64,000 nt of DNA, taken from NCBI GenBank assembly GCA_016722575.1, contig JADKIY010000002.1, forward strand, positions 1,040,134 to 1,104,133. The letters are read 5' to 3'. The notes beneath the pieces are model-generated. The model did not search any database. It was not told the origin of the DNA and saw nothing but the letters and a program-made list of their open reading frames with translations. The DNA comes from Elusimicrobiota bacterium (GTDB taxonomy: Bacteria; Elusimicrobiota; Elusimicrobia; FEN-1173). Shown in pieces: positions 1 to 8,924 of the stretch; positions within the stretch are counted from its first letter, which is position 1, and every line of letters begins with the position of its first letter. A program made the translations under genes and the position numbers.

Positions 1-2532
1 CACCGGATCGGACCGGTGGCGGTGGATGGACATGTCCCAATCCCCGTGAAGGGCGGCCGTGGTGAGGAGCGCCCAAACCGCGGCGCCGTCAAAAGGAAGG
101 AGGGCCGTCAAGGCATAGACGCCGCTCAGCGTTAGACCGAGCAACGGTCGGGACCCCAGGAACAATTTGCGGTTGGGAACCCATTCGATCGCCCACTCCC
201 GAGCGAAGGACGTCCAAGTCCAACCGTCTTCGGGGGCGTGGAAGGCCCAACGAACCAGGGTGTGGGCGAAGACAAAACCCGGAACCGCCCAAAAGAGGCC
301 GGCCGAGGCGGCGAGCCAAAGCGGGAAATCGGCGTGCACCAAAAGTCCGGGAATCACGGTCAGGCCGACGTAACGGAACGCCGCCGTCTCCCAAAGTCCC
401 ACGAGGGCGTAATACAAACCCGGGATTTTCTGTCGAAAGGCGGACAGGCGAGACCAGGGCTCGAGAACGTCCAGGAAACGTCCGGACCGGGCGGCGGGCG
501 CGAAGGACAGGGTCATGGGTTTGCCGTCCACGGAGACGTCCAGCGTCAGGGGGGAATCCGGCGGCCGCCCCGGGTCGGCCGACATCGCCGTCACCGCCAC
601 CCGGGCGGGCCCGCCGGGCCCGTCGAAGGCAAATCGATAGGATTCGCCGGCGCGGAGAGGGGCCGCGACCTCGGCCCGATCGATCGTGGCGAGGGCCTCC
701 CGGGCCAGGGCGCGAAGGCGTTCGTTGGCCGCGGCCACGTCCACCGTTCCGGCGGCCAAGGGCGCGACGATTTGAGCCGCCAACAGCCCCTCGACCGCCC
801 GCTGGTGGGGCGCGTCGATGTTGACCGTCGGGCCCAGGGCCCGTTCGCTCACCAGGGACAGCGGCTCACCCACGAAGATTTTTTCCAAGGGGCGGGGGTC
901 CTCCAGGAGAGCCGCCAAACCCGGGTTGCCGGCGGGCAAAACGTCCACCCGGGGGGTGAACACGCCCACGGCGACGCCCCGGCGGGCCAAGGCGTTCTCC
1001 AGGCCCGGGGTGTGAAAGCCCCCGGCGACCAGCGCGGCCGCCCGGGCGCCGTCCTGCCGCATCCGTTGCAAGGTGTTGGCGACCAAGGCGTCGTTCCGTT
1101 GGGACGCGCGTTCGCAGAAAGACTCAAAGGGGCGGAGGGCTTCGGGCGAAGGGAAACGGGGAACGGCGACTCCCAAGGCGGCGAGATCAACGGGCCAACG
1201 ACGCAGGGCGTTCCGTTCGACGATATACGCCGACCATCCGTCGGGCGAGAGGGAGAGGTCCACCATTTGGGTCAGCAGACGCCATCGGCGATCCAGGGCC
1301 AGCAACCGCCGGGCCGTGGGCCCCGCCGCCAAAGCGTCTTCCACCCGGCGTTCCAGCCCCGCCAATTCCGTCAAAAGGGGGCCGCGTTCGATGCCCTCGG
1401 CGGCCTCGGCGTATTGACGGTAGCCGGTCAGGGCCGGATAGGCCGAGAGCGAGAGTCCGTGACGACGGGCCAGCCCTTCCAGGGCGTCGAAGAGCGCTCC
1501 GTAACCCAGCCGACCCGCCCGGTGTTCGACCACCCGGTGAAGAAGTTCCGCGTTTTCCCTGGCGCTCAGCGTTTTGGCGAGCCGGGTCAGGAAATCCCGG
1601 CGCTCGCTTTCCACCCGAGCGAAATCCATGGAGCGCTCCCGGGCCAGGGCGGTCGCCAAACGGCGCACGTTGGGAACCGCGGCGCCGGCCGCCCCGGGTT
1701 GGGACAAAAGATGAACGGCGTAATCGGCCAGGGAGAGACGACCGGCGGCTTTGTCGGCCGCTTTGAGCGCGTGGGCGTGGGCGGCCGGCGAATCCCACCG
1801 GGCGTGGGCGTCGGCCAAGGCGCGGCGCGCGGGCCCCAGGGCCGCGCGGAGGGCCGGTTGGCGTCGAAGGGCCGCCCGGGCCGCGGCCAAATTTTCGTGG
1901 TAAAGCGTTGGGTCCTCGGCGCCGAAAAGTTTCGGGCCTTCGGGAGCCACCAGGCCCGCGTGCTCCGGCCCGCCGATCATATTGCGTTGGAGGAGGCCAT
2001 CGGCCACCGAGGTCAACAGGTCCGCCGGAACAAAGCGCCGAAGAGGGTCCAGCCGGAAATCGCCCGTCGCGCCTTCCACGGCCACCAGGGGAAAGTCCCC
2101 CCCCGCGGACAAATCCGCCAATAGGATGGAAATGTTTTTTTGCGCGTCGGCGACATCGTGCAGGTCTTGGACCAAGAGAACCACGGGCGCGTCGGCCCGG
2201 TCGCCCGCCCGAAACGACGTTAAGCGCGCGGCGCCCCGGCCGCGTTTGGCCCACCGACCGCCGGCCCCCGCCAGCGATCCGCCGCCCTCGATCGTCGCCG
2301 CTGCTCCCCACACGGGCTTTTCGCCGGGCCATTGAGACAAGAGCGCCGTGAATTCGGTGGACTCGGCGTTGGGCCGCGCGGCCGCGGCCCGACGGTCGTC
2401 CCAAAATCGCCGACCCTCCATCACACCGGCGGCCAGGGGGTTTCCGCCGAGGAGCAGGGACAGGAGGGCCCCGCCCGCCCGGTGGGCGAAAGTTCGGAGG
2501 GAACGTCGTGTGGATCGGCGGCGAATTTTCAT
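1..2532 (-). CDS. Large secreted/membrane protein of unknown function (3' end cut by window)
   Basis: An uninterrupted minus-strand frame of 844 codons runs from an ATG at 2532 to the window edge, so the C-terminus is missing. The N-terminus is Arg-rich followed by a hydrophobic stretch, so a signal peptide or anchor is likely. Around residue 125 there is LVQDLHDVADAQKNI and near residue 505 VAGGFHTPGL. Such His-containing motifs recall TraB/ChaN-like hydrolase folds and large envelope proteins that I associate with Omnitrophota/Elusimicrobiota, but that is recall, not a search. From about residue 690 there are several hydrophobic segments consistent with membrane helices. It is divergent from the DsbD-like gene at 2608 across about 75 bp. 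The long plus-strand frame over the same interval is Gly/Arg/Gln-rich antisense shadow. Function unknown. Confidence 0.75.
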   Translation of the reverse strand, partial: MKIRRRSTRRSLRTFAHRAGGALLSLLLGGNPLAAGVMEGRRFWDDRRAAAARPNAESTEFTALLSQWPGEKPVWGAAATIEGGGSLAGAGGRWAKRGRGAARLTSFRAGDRADAPVVLLVQDLHDVADAQKNISILLADLSAGGDFPLVAVEGATGDFRLDPLRRFVPADLLTSVADGLLQRNMIGGPEHAGLVAPEGPKLFGAEDPTLYHENLAAARAALRRQPALRAALGPARRALADAHARWDSPAAHAHALKAADKAAGRLSLADYAVHLLSQPGAAGAAVPNVRRLATALARERSMDFARVESERRDFLTRLAKTLSARENAELLHRVVEHRAGRLGYGALFDALEGLARRHGLSLSAYPALTGYRQYAEAAEGIERGPLLTELAGLERRVEDALAAGPTARRLLALDRRWRLLTQMVDLSLSPDGWSAYIVERNALRRWPVDLAALGVAVPRFPSPEALRPFESFCERASQRNDALVANTLQRMRQDGARAAALVAGGFHTPGLENALARRGVAVGVFTPRVDVLPAGNPGLAALLEDPRPLEKIFVGEPLSLVSERALGPTVNIDAPHQRAVEGLLAAQIVAPLAAGTVDVAAANERLRALAREALATIDRAEVAAPLRAGESYRFAFDGPGGPARVAVTAMSADPGRPPDSPLTLDVSVDGKPMTLSFAPAARSGRFLDVLEPWSRLSAFRQKIPGLYYALVGLWETAAFRYVGLTVIPGLLVHADFPLWLAASAGLFWAVPGFVFAHTLVRWAFHAPEDGWTWTSFAREWAIEWVPNRKLFLGSRPLLGLTLSGVYALTALLPFDGAAVWALLTTAALHGDWDMSIHRHRSDPV

Positions 2533-2607
2533 TGATGAGGGGGCGCTTCCGCGTCCTCAAATTAAGTTTAATAGAAGAAGACCGGCGGGGACCTTAAAGG
2601 ATTGTAA

Positions 2608-3408
2608 ATGAAATGTAAATACATGGTTTATTCCTTTGTTCTGTTCTTGGGCGGCGTGGCCTCCGCGGAGCCCTTGCACACCCAAGCGGAACTGGTGACC
2701 GTCGCCACGACGGCCGCCCCGGGCCAGGTGCTCTGGGTGGGGGTGCGATTGCGCACCTTGGACGGATGGCACGTCTTTTGGGACAACCCCGGGGAAGTGG
2801 GGCTGACGACCAAAGTGCAATGGCTTTCCCCGCCCGACGCCGCCACGGCCCCGATTCGGTGGCCTTGGCCCCTTCGCAAAATCACCGACGGTTGGGTCGC
2901 CCACACGCTCCCCGACGACGCGACGCTTTGGACGCCCCTTCGACTGGCCGACGCCGTGCCCATGGGCGCGGGGTGGACCGTGCGCGCCCGGGTGGAATGG
3001 TTGGAGTGCCGGGAGACCTGCCAGGCCGGCACCGCGGAAACCTCCCTCTTCGTGGTCACCGACCCCCGCGCGCCGGAAGCCCGGGCGCCGGTGCCGCCGG
3101 AGGAAAAGGCGGCGCCGTGCCAGGCGCGTCGGGTGGGGAAAAAGAATTGGGAGTTGGTTTTCGCCCCGGAGCGGGGCGGACAAAGCCATGTGCCGGTCGT
3201 TTTTTTCCCCCGATCCCTCGGGTGGGCGGCGGCCGCCCCCGCGGTCCCGCGGGTGTCCGGGGAGTTCCGGGTTCTTTCCATCGGCCGACCGCCCGGGGCC
3301 CTTCCGAAGCGACTCCAGGGCCTGCTCCTGGGGCCGGCGGGTTGGCGGGGACCGGGCCGGGCCCGGGGCGCCTGGGTGGACGTTCCCATCCCCGAAACCT
3401 ACGATTAG
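2608..3408 (+). CDS. DsbD N-terminal-domain-like periplasmic protein
   Basis: This 266-aa protein begins with a typical signal peptide ending in VASA. The mature part matches the periplasmic N-terminal domain of DsbD: a WHVFWDNPGEVG motif comparable to WHTYWKNPGDSG in the full dsbD of this window (45934-47976), then WLECRETCQAG with a candidate redox Cys pair around residues 133-137. It lacks the membrane electron-transfer domain and the C-terminal thioredoxin domain, so it is a stand-alone version of the domain. Such proteins may act as periplasmic thiol carriers or bind metals; the role here is inference. It is convergent with the nitrilase gene. The ATG at 2608 is the first start before the signal peptide. 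Confidence 0.8.
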   Translation: MKCKYMVYSFVLFLGGVASAEPLHTQAELVTVATTAAPGQVLWVGVRLRTLDGWHVFWDNPGEVGLTTKVQWLSPPDAATAPIRWPWPLRKITDGWVAHTLPDDATLWTPLRLADAVPMGAGWTVRARVEWLECRETCQAGTAETSLFVVTDPRAPEARAPVPPEEKAAPCQARRVGKKNWELVFAPERGGQSHVPVVFFPRSLGWAAAAPAVPRVSGEFRVLSIGRPPGALPKRLQGLLLGPAGWRGPGRARGAWVDVPIPETYD

Positions 3409-3438
3409 CCAACTCTTTTCTTTTTAGGCCATTCCCGT

Positions 3439-4245
3439 CTAACCCCTGGGATAAAACTCCGGACGCCGCTCCGCAAACAGGTCGTTTCCCGAGGACAATC
3501 GCTTGTCGTCGGCCTCGGCCGGACAAACGTCGACCACCGCCGCGCCCTCCGCCGTCCCCAACCGCTGCAGCACCTCTCCCCGAGGGGACAGGATCTGGCT
3601 TTGGCCGATGAACCGAAGCGTCCCCGCCCCACAGGTCTCCTCGCCCACCCGATCCGCCGTGGCCGCGAACACGCGGTTTTCCAAACAACGGGTGATCATG
3701 GCCTGGGGACAATTCGGAAGGACCAAGTTGGCGGGGTGCAAAACGATTTGGGCGCCGGCCAGGGCCAGGGCGCGCATGGACTCGGGGAAGAACCAATCGA
3801 AACAAATCATCAGGCCGATCCGCCCGGGCGGGAGGGACCAAACGGGGAACGGGCCGTCCCCCGGGGAAAAAAGCCCTTTTTCCCGGCCGAACAAATGGAT
3901 TTTCCGGTAAACGCCGACCAGCCCCGTCGGACCCCACAGGGCGGCCGCGTTAAAGACCCGCCCGCCGGCGGACTCGGCCAACCCGAAAACGGCCCACGCT
4001 TTTTTCTTCCGGCAGAAATCGCCCACCGCCCGGCCGGAGGGACCGTCGGCGGCGGGCTCGGCCAGAGCGGCGATTTCCTCTGGGCGGTCGAAATGATACC
4101 CGGTAAAGGCCAGCTCGGGGAGCACGTACACGTCGGCCGGGGCCTCCGCCATCCGCGCCAGGGCCCGGTCACGGTTCTCTTCCACGGCGCCCTTTCGAGG
4201 TTCCGTTTGAATCACCGCCAATCGCGTCCCACCGCTGTTCGCCAC
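3439..4245 (-). CDS. Carbon-nitrogen hydrolase (nitrilase superfamily)
   Basis: The 268-aa protein has the Glu-Lys-Cys triad of the nitrilase superfamily: Glu44 in LPELAFTGY, Lys115 in YRKIHLF and Cys148 in MICFDWFFPE. These enzymes hydrolyse C-N bonds in amides or nitriles in the cytoplasm. Length and motifs suit an omega-amidase or N-carbamoylputrescine-amidase-like enzyme, but the substrate cannot be read from sequence. Start is a GTG at 4245 without a convincing Shine-Dalgarno. It is divergent from the GGDEF/EAL gene and convergent with the DsbD-like gene, so probably monocistronic. Confidence 0.85.
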   Translation of the reverse strand: MANSGGTRLAVIQTEPRKGAVEENRDRALARMAEAPADVYVLPELAFTGYHFDRPEEIAALAEPAADGPSGRAVGDFCRKKKAWAVFGLAESAGGRVFNAAALWGPTGLVGVYRKIHLFGREKGLFSPGDGPFPVWSLPPGRIGLMICFDWFFPESMRALALAGAQIVLHPANLVLPNCPQAMITRCLENRVFAATADRVGEETCGAGTLRFIGQSQILSPRGEVLQRLGTAEGAAVVDVCPAEADDKRLSSGNDLFAERRPEFYPRG

Positions 4246-4382
4246 TGCCCCCCCCGGGGGGCCCCCCCGGGCCCCTTTGCCCCTTGATTATAGGTGAATC
4301 GGGGGCTAAGTATATATGGACCGCGGGCGGGAAAACCGGCGCGCGGGGAAGCGGGGACGACGTTGGAACGAAAGGAGGTCGG

Positions 4383-6611
4383 ATGAATTCACGTCTTCAT
4401 GGTCTCCTAAAAAAACAGTATGCCCGTTTCTTCAAGGACCGCCGGGGCCCGTTCCTCTGGCGGTTCCGATCCTTTTTGAAAGCCGTCAACGAAGCCTACC
4501 ACCAGGACGAACAGGACCGAAAGATTCTCGAACATTCCCTGGACCTCCGGGGTCAGGAAATTGCCCGTCGAAACACCCATTTGCAGGCCATTTTCCAAAC
4601 CTTCCCCGACCTCTTCTTGGTGATCAACGAGCAGGAAGAAATCGTGGAGTTCAGCGGGGCGTCCTTTGACGACACCGGCGAATCGGGGCGGTGGATCGGA
4701 CGGCCCTTGGAGTCCTTCCCGAACCCCGACGTGGGTCGCCGATTTCGGGAATCCCTGCGCCAGGCCCGAGCCGCCCAGGGACCGACCACCTTGGAATACG
4801 CCCTGCTGGCCGGGGCCTCGCTCGGGTTTTACGAAGCCCGTCTTCGACCGATGGACGACGGACAAGCCATTATTTTGATTCGGGACATCACGGGCCGAAA
4901 GGCGGCCCTGGAGGCCCTGAAGGCCTCGGAAGAACGCTACGCCCTGGCCGCCCGGGCCGCCAACGACGGGCTCTGGGACTGGAACCTCCCCAACAACCGC
5001 ATCTATTTTTCGCCGCGCTGGAAAGCGCTGTTGGGCTATTCCGACGCCGAGCTGGGCAACGCCCCCAGCGTGTGGATCGACCGGGTTCACCCGGACGATG
5101 TCGAGATGGTCAAACGGACCCTTTCCGAAACCGGCCAACCGGGCAAAGACGCCCTGGAAATCGAATACCGAATCCGCCACCGGGACAACACCTACCATTG
5201 GGCCTTGACCCGGGGGCTCGTCGTCCGGGACGACGCCGGGGCCGCGTACCGCCTGGTGGGGTCGCAAACCGACATCACCACCCGAAAATCCGCGGAGGAA
5301 CAACTCCGCCACGAAGCCTTTCACGACAAAGTCACCGGCCTGGCCAACCGCGCCCTGTTCCTGGACCGCCTGACGAACACCCTGGACCGCGTCAAGCGCC
5401 AACCGGGGTATTTGTTCGCCGTTTTGTACGTCGACCTGGACCGTTTCAGCACCATCAACGAACGCGCGGGCCACGAAGCCGCCGACCGACTGTTGCAAGC
5501 CGTGGCCGCGCGCCTTCGGTCTTACGCCCGCGTCGGCGATACCGTGGCCCGCCTGGGCGACGATGAATTTGCCGTGCTCTTGGACGGCATCGCCAACGAG
5601 CGGTCCGCCGTGGTATTCGCCGATCGCATGCGGGAACTGATCGGCGCCCCCTGCGACATCGGCCCCGAGGTCGTCAACGTGGGGGCCAGCCTCGGCATCG
5701 CCCTCAACGGCCCCGACAGCGCCAACGCCGAAATGCTGCTCAACGAAGCCGAAAGCGCCATGCAACGCGCCAAGAAAAACGGAAAGAACCGCCACGAGAT
5801 TTTCGATCGGGAGACCCACAGCCGACTGGTCTCTAAACTGAAAATCGAATCGGACCTGCGCCAGGCCGCCGAGCGCGGCGAATTGGAACTCTACTACCAG
5901 CCGATCTTTTCCTTAAAGGACACCGAAATCATCCGGGTCGAAGCGTTGATCCGATGGAACCATCCTCGCCGGGGGCAAATTTCGCCCGTGGAATTCATCC
6001 CCGTGGCGGAAGAAACCGGCCTCATTTTAAACATCGGCGATTGGGTCCTTCAGGAAGTCGCCGATCAGACGCGGCGCTGGCACGCCGAAGGCTACGCCCC
6101 CATCGCGATCGCGGTCAATTTCTCCCCCAAGCAGTTCCAACAGCAAAACCTTCTGACGACGGTGGGCACGATTCTCAGCCGGTGCAAACACACCGGGTTC
6201 CCCCTGGAGATCGAAATCACCGAAAGCGCCGCCATGCAGGACGTGGACGAAACCATCAAGATTTTGAACAACCTCCGGGAGATGGGCGTCCGCATCTCCA
6301 TGGACGATTTCGGCGTGGGCTACTCTTCCCTGAGTTGCCTGCGCTTGTTCCCTTTGAACACGCTGAAAATCGACCGGGGGTTCGTCGAAGGCATTCCGGG
6401 TTTGAAAGACAACACCGCCATCACCAACGCCATCATCGGCATCGGCCACAGCCTGGGGCTTTCCCTCGTGGCCGAGGGCGTCGAAAACGAAGAACAGCTC
6501 AATTTCCTCAAATCCCAGGGCGTGGAGGAAGGCCAAGGGTTCCTTCTCGGAAAACCCATGCCCGCCCGGGACCTCGCCCCTCTCCTCCGCCGCAACGGCA
6601 AACCCGCCTAA
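4383..6611 (+). CDS. PAS-PAS-GGDEF-EAL cyclic-di-GMP signalling protein
   Basis: The protein is about 742 aa: two PAS domains (roughly residues 60-180 and 185-305, the second ending in a PAC-like VGSQTDITTRK), a GGDEF domain (about 310-475) and an EAL domain (about 485-735). I chose ATG 4383 because AAAGGAGG lies just upstream at 4371-4378; an upstream in-frame start exists at 4284. The EAL module looks intact (VEALIRW, TESAAM, DDFGVGYSS, KIDRGF), so c-di-GMP phosphodiesterase activity is likely. The GGDEF signature reads GDDEF rather than GGDEF, although the RVGD inhibitory site lies five residues before it. Cyclase activity is therefore doubtful and the domain may be regulatory. No membrane segment is visible, so it is likely a cytoplasmic sensor. 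Confidence 0.93.
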   Translation: MNSRLHGLLKKQYARFFKDRRGPFLWRFRSFLKAVNEAYHQDEQDRKILEHSLDLRGQEIARRNTHLQAIFQTFPDLFLVINEQEEIVEFSGASFDDTGESGRWIGRPLESFPNPDVGRRFRESLRQARAAQGPTTLEYALLAGASLGFYEARLRPMDDGQAIILIRDITGRKAALEALKASEERYALAARAANDGLWDWNLPNNRIYFSPRWKALLGYSDAELGNAPSVWIDRVHPDDVEMVKRTLSETGQPGKDALEIEYRIRHRDNTYHWALTRGLVVRDDAGAAYRLVGSQTDITTRKSAEEQLRHEAFHDKVTGLANRALFLDRLTNTLDRVKRQPGYLFAVLYVDLDRFSTINERAGHEAADRLLQAVAARLRSYARVGDTVARLGDDEFAVLLDGIANERSAVVFADRMRELIGAPCDIGPEVVNVGASLGIALNGPDSANAEMLLNEAESAMQRAKKNGKNRHEIFDRETHSRLVSKLKIESDLRQAAERGELELYYQPIFSLKDTEIIRVEALIRWNHPRRGQISPVEFIPVAEETGLILNIGDWVLQEVADQTRRWHAEGYAPIAIAVNFSPKQFQQQNLLTTVGTILSRCKHTGFPLEIEITESAAMQDVDETIKILNNLREMGVRISMDDFGVGYSSLSCLRLFPLNTLKIDRGFVEGIPGLKDNTAITNAIIGIGHSLGLSLVAEGVENEEQLNFLKSQGVEEGQGFLLGKPMPARDLAPLLRRNGKPA

Positions 6612-6687
6612 ATTTCCGCGTTTCCGTCGAACGCACCGAAACCCCTCCGACCTTGATTTTGCCCCCACCCGGGGATACCCTAACGGG

Positions 6688-7890
6688 GTGAGTCGAGGCT
6701 ACGCTTACATCGTGCTCGGCGCCGGCAAACAAGGCATGGCCGCGGCCTTCGAATTGGCCCTTTTTGGACGGGCCTCCACGGTCACTTTGGCCGACGCGTC
6801 CCTCCCCCTGGCGCGCGCCGCGGTTCAACGCCTCCAGTCCCTCATCGGCAAGGAACTCCAACAAAACGGAACCGCCCTCCGTTCCCGGCGGGTGGACGGC
6901 CGCCGCGCCACCGACCTGGCCAAAGCCATCGACGGCCATCGGGGCGCCTTCAGCGCTTTGCCTTATTTTCTCAACCCCGCCGCCGCCCGGGCGGCCATCG
7001 CCTCCGGGGCCCATTACGTCGATTTGGGAGGGCACTTCGACACGACGCAGGAAATATTGAAGTTGGAGCGGAGCGCGCAAAAATCCGGGGTGACCGTCAC
7101 GCCGGATTGCGGCGTGGCCCCCGGCTTGTGCAACGTGTTGGCCGCCCGGGGCATCGAACAGTTGGACCGGACCGACGAGGTGCGCATGTACTGCGGCGGT
7201 CTTCCCCAACATCCCCACCCGCCGCTGGGGTACAAATTGGTGTTCAGCATGGAGGGGGTCCTGGGCAATTATTTCGGGAAGTCCTACGAACTGCAGGAGG
7301 GCCGCGTGGTCCTGGTGCCCTCCTTTGAACGCCGGGAAGAATTGGATTTCGGACCGCCCCTGGGCCGCCTGGAAGGGGTGGTCACCGGCGGAGCGACGTC
7401 GACCTGCCCCTGGACCTACGAAGGGCGGGTGCAATCCTACAGCTACAAAACCCTGCGCTACCCCGGCCACTTTGAAAAAATCCAGGCCCTCAAGGATTTG
7501 GGCCTCCTGGACGCCGAGCCGGTGCGGGTGGACGGGCAATGGGTGTCGCCGCGGCGATTGTTCATCAAACTCGCGGAGGAACGATTGCGATTTCCGGGCG
7601 AAAGGGATCTGTTGGTGATGCGGGTGGCGGTGCGGGGAACCAAAGGCGGGGCTTCGACCGAAATCACCTACAACGTTTTGGAGTATGAGGATGTCAAAAC
7701 GGGGTTCTCGGCCATGCAGCGAACCACGGGATTTCCCGCGGCCGTCGTCTTGGAAATGTTGGTGCAAGGCGAGGTGGCCAAACCCGGCGTCGTGCCCATT
7801 GAAAAATTGGTCCCGCCCAAAACCTATCTGGACGTCGTCCAGCGGCGGGGAATCAAAATCACCGAGAAGACGACCGCCCCGGGCGTTTAA
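6688..7890 (+). CDS. Saccharopine dehydrogenase-family oxidoreductase
   Basis: This 400-aa protein opens with an N-terminal Rossmann motif, VLGAGKQGMAAAFELA, followed by the catalytic-domain pattern of saccharopine dehydrogenase/lysine dehydrogenase-like enzymes (GAHYVDLGGHFDTT, TPDCGVAPGLCNVLA). Members act on amino-acid substrates with NAD(P). The reaction here is not determinable, but L-lysine 6-dehydrogenase-like activity is one option. The GTG at 6688 is required to retain the Rossmann loop. It follows the GGDEF/EAL gene by 76 nt and is convergent with the operon ending at 7887, the two stops overlapping by 4 nt. It is only distantly similar to the carboxynorspermidine dehydrogenase at 33952. 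Confidence 0.82.
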   Translation: MSRGYAYIVLGAGKQGMAAAFELALFGRASTVTLADASLPLARAAVQRLQSLIGKELQQNGTALRSRRVDGRRATDLAKAIDGHRGAFSALPYFLNPAAARAAIASGAHYVDLGGHFDTTQEILKLERSAQKSGVTVTPDCGVAPGLCNVLAARGIEQLDRTDEVRMYCGGLPQHPHPPLGYKLVFSMEGVLGNYFGKSYELQEGRVVLVPSFERREELDFGPPLGRLEGVVTGGATSTCPWTYEGRVQSYSYKTLRYPGHFEKIQALKDLGLLDAEPVRVDGQWVSPRRLFIKLAEERLRFPGERDLLVMRVAVRGTKGGASTEITYNVLEYEDVKTGFSAMQRTTGFPAAVVLEMLVQGEVAKPGVVPIEKLVPPKTYLDVVQRRGIKITEKTTAPGV

Positions 7891-8924
7891 CCGCCCTCCA
7901 ACTTTCCCCGACCCTCCCGCAAGGACTCAAACGCCCGGGCCACCGCGGCCCACACCCGATCGGGATCCTCCGACAGCACGGGGTCCAGCAGCGCCCCCCC
8001 GTCGTAACTCCAGGCCGTGATGTGCGTGGCCCCGGCGTCGGCCGCCGCACGGCACGCCGTCTCGATTTCACCCTCCGCGCCTTTGGGCAGCCGCATGGCC
8101 TGGATCCAGATCTGATTTCCCTTCTTGAGAGGCCCCGCCACGGCGGCGACGCGCTCCGTGTAGTGCCGGACGTGCCGGGCCGGGTCCTGCTTGGCGGGGC
8201 GCCAGCGCCAATAGGGATCGCACCCGAACACGTCCAAATCCGGCAGGGACCCCAGCGTGTTCCACAAGCGTTCGTATTCCGCGTAGCCTTCGAAGGCGTA
8301 AAGGCACAGGGCGTTCTTCATTCCTTTGCGCCGTGCATAGGCCATGAGCTCGCCCAGAAAACCCGCCAAGGAATCCCGGCGGAAGGCGAAGGCGTCCTCG
8401 TTGAGTTTGGGCGGCGGCGCGCCGCCGAAACGTTTACGGAACAGGGCGGCGCACCCCTCGCACACGCAGGCGTAAACCCCCTCCCATTCCAAATCCCAAT
8501 GAAAATACACGTGGGGCTCGTCCCAGAAAACGACCTGGGCCCCCAGGTGGCTTGCGGCGATCACCCATTCTTTGACGAAATCCCGAAACGCCGGTCGGTT
8601 AATGCAGGCCGCGGGCACCCGGCGGCCGTCGGAAAGGACTTGCCAGGTCTCGGGGTGTTCCAGGAGAAATTTGGAATAACTCTCGCCCCCGAAGACCCCC
8701 CCCACCCCCCAGGGGTCGGCCCACACCTCCAGGCCCAAGCGCCGACTCGCCTCCACGATTCGGGCCAGGGCCGCCTTGTGAAAATACAAATCCGTTTCGC
8801 TGAACGTATGAACCACGTGGTCGGCCACCCGGGCAATGACCTCCAAATCGCGCCGCGCGTGACCCAGGAACCGATTGCCCAAGTAGGCCACGCCGGTGCG
8901 GGGGCGGGGGGGTTTACGATCCAC
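7887..8924 (-). CDS. TIM-barrel glycoside-hydrolase-like protein, family unknown
   Basis: The 345-aa cytoplasmic-looking protein shows the rhythm of a beta/alpha barrel. Motifs include VVFWDEPHVYFHWD, with acidic residues at a plausible catalytic strand end, a Cys cluster CVCEGCAALFRKRFG and a late DVFGCDPYWRW. The CxxCxxC...F..RFG block resembles one seen in several uncharacterised glycosidase-like proteins. A specific family or substrate cannot be assigned. It starts with GTG at 8924 and overlaps the preceding sulfatase-fold gene by 11 nt, so it is the last gene of that operon and is probably translationally coupled. Confidence 0.65.
   Translation of the reverse strand: MDRKPPRPRTGVAYLGNRFLGHARRDLEVIARVADHVVHTFSETDLYFHKAALARIVEASRRLGLEVWADPWGVGGVFGGESYSKFLLEHPETWQVLSDGRRVPAACINRPAFRDFVKEWVIAASHLGAQVVFWDEPHVYFHWDLEWEGVYACVCEGCAALFRKRFGGAPPPKLNEDAFAFRRDSLAGFLGELMAYARRKGMKNALCLYAFEGYAEYERLWNTLGSLPDLDVFGCDPYWRWRPAKQDPARHVRHYTERVAAVAGPLKKGNQIWIQAMRLPKGAEGEIETACRAAADAGATHITAWSYDGGALLDPVLSEDPDRVWAAVARAFESLREGRGKLEGG

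Noticed and set aside
238..2124. 628-codon plus-strand frame at the start of the window
   Set aside because: Gly/Arg/Gln-rich composition with no domains; the opposite strand holds a continuous 844-codon protein with signal peptide, helices and motifs.
4284..4382. Riboswitch in the leader of the GGDEF/EAL gene
   Set aside because: No c-di-GMP (GEMM) consensus or other recognised aptamer is visible; the stretch is simply GC-rich with a good Shine-Dalgarno.
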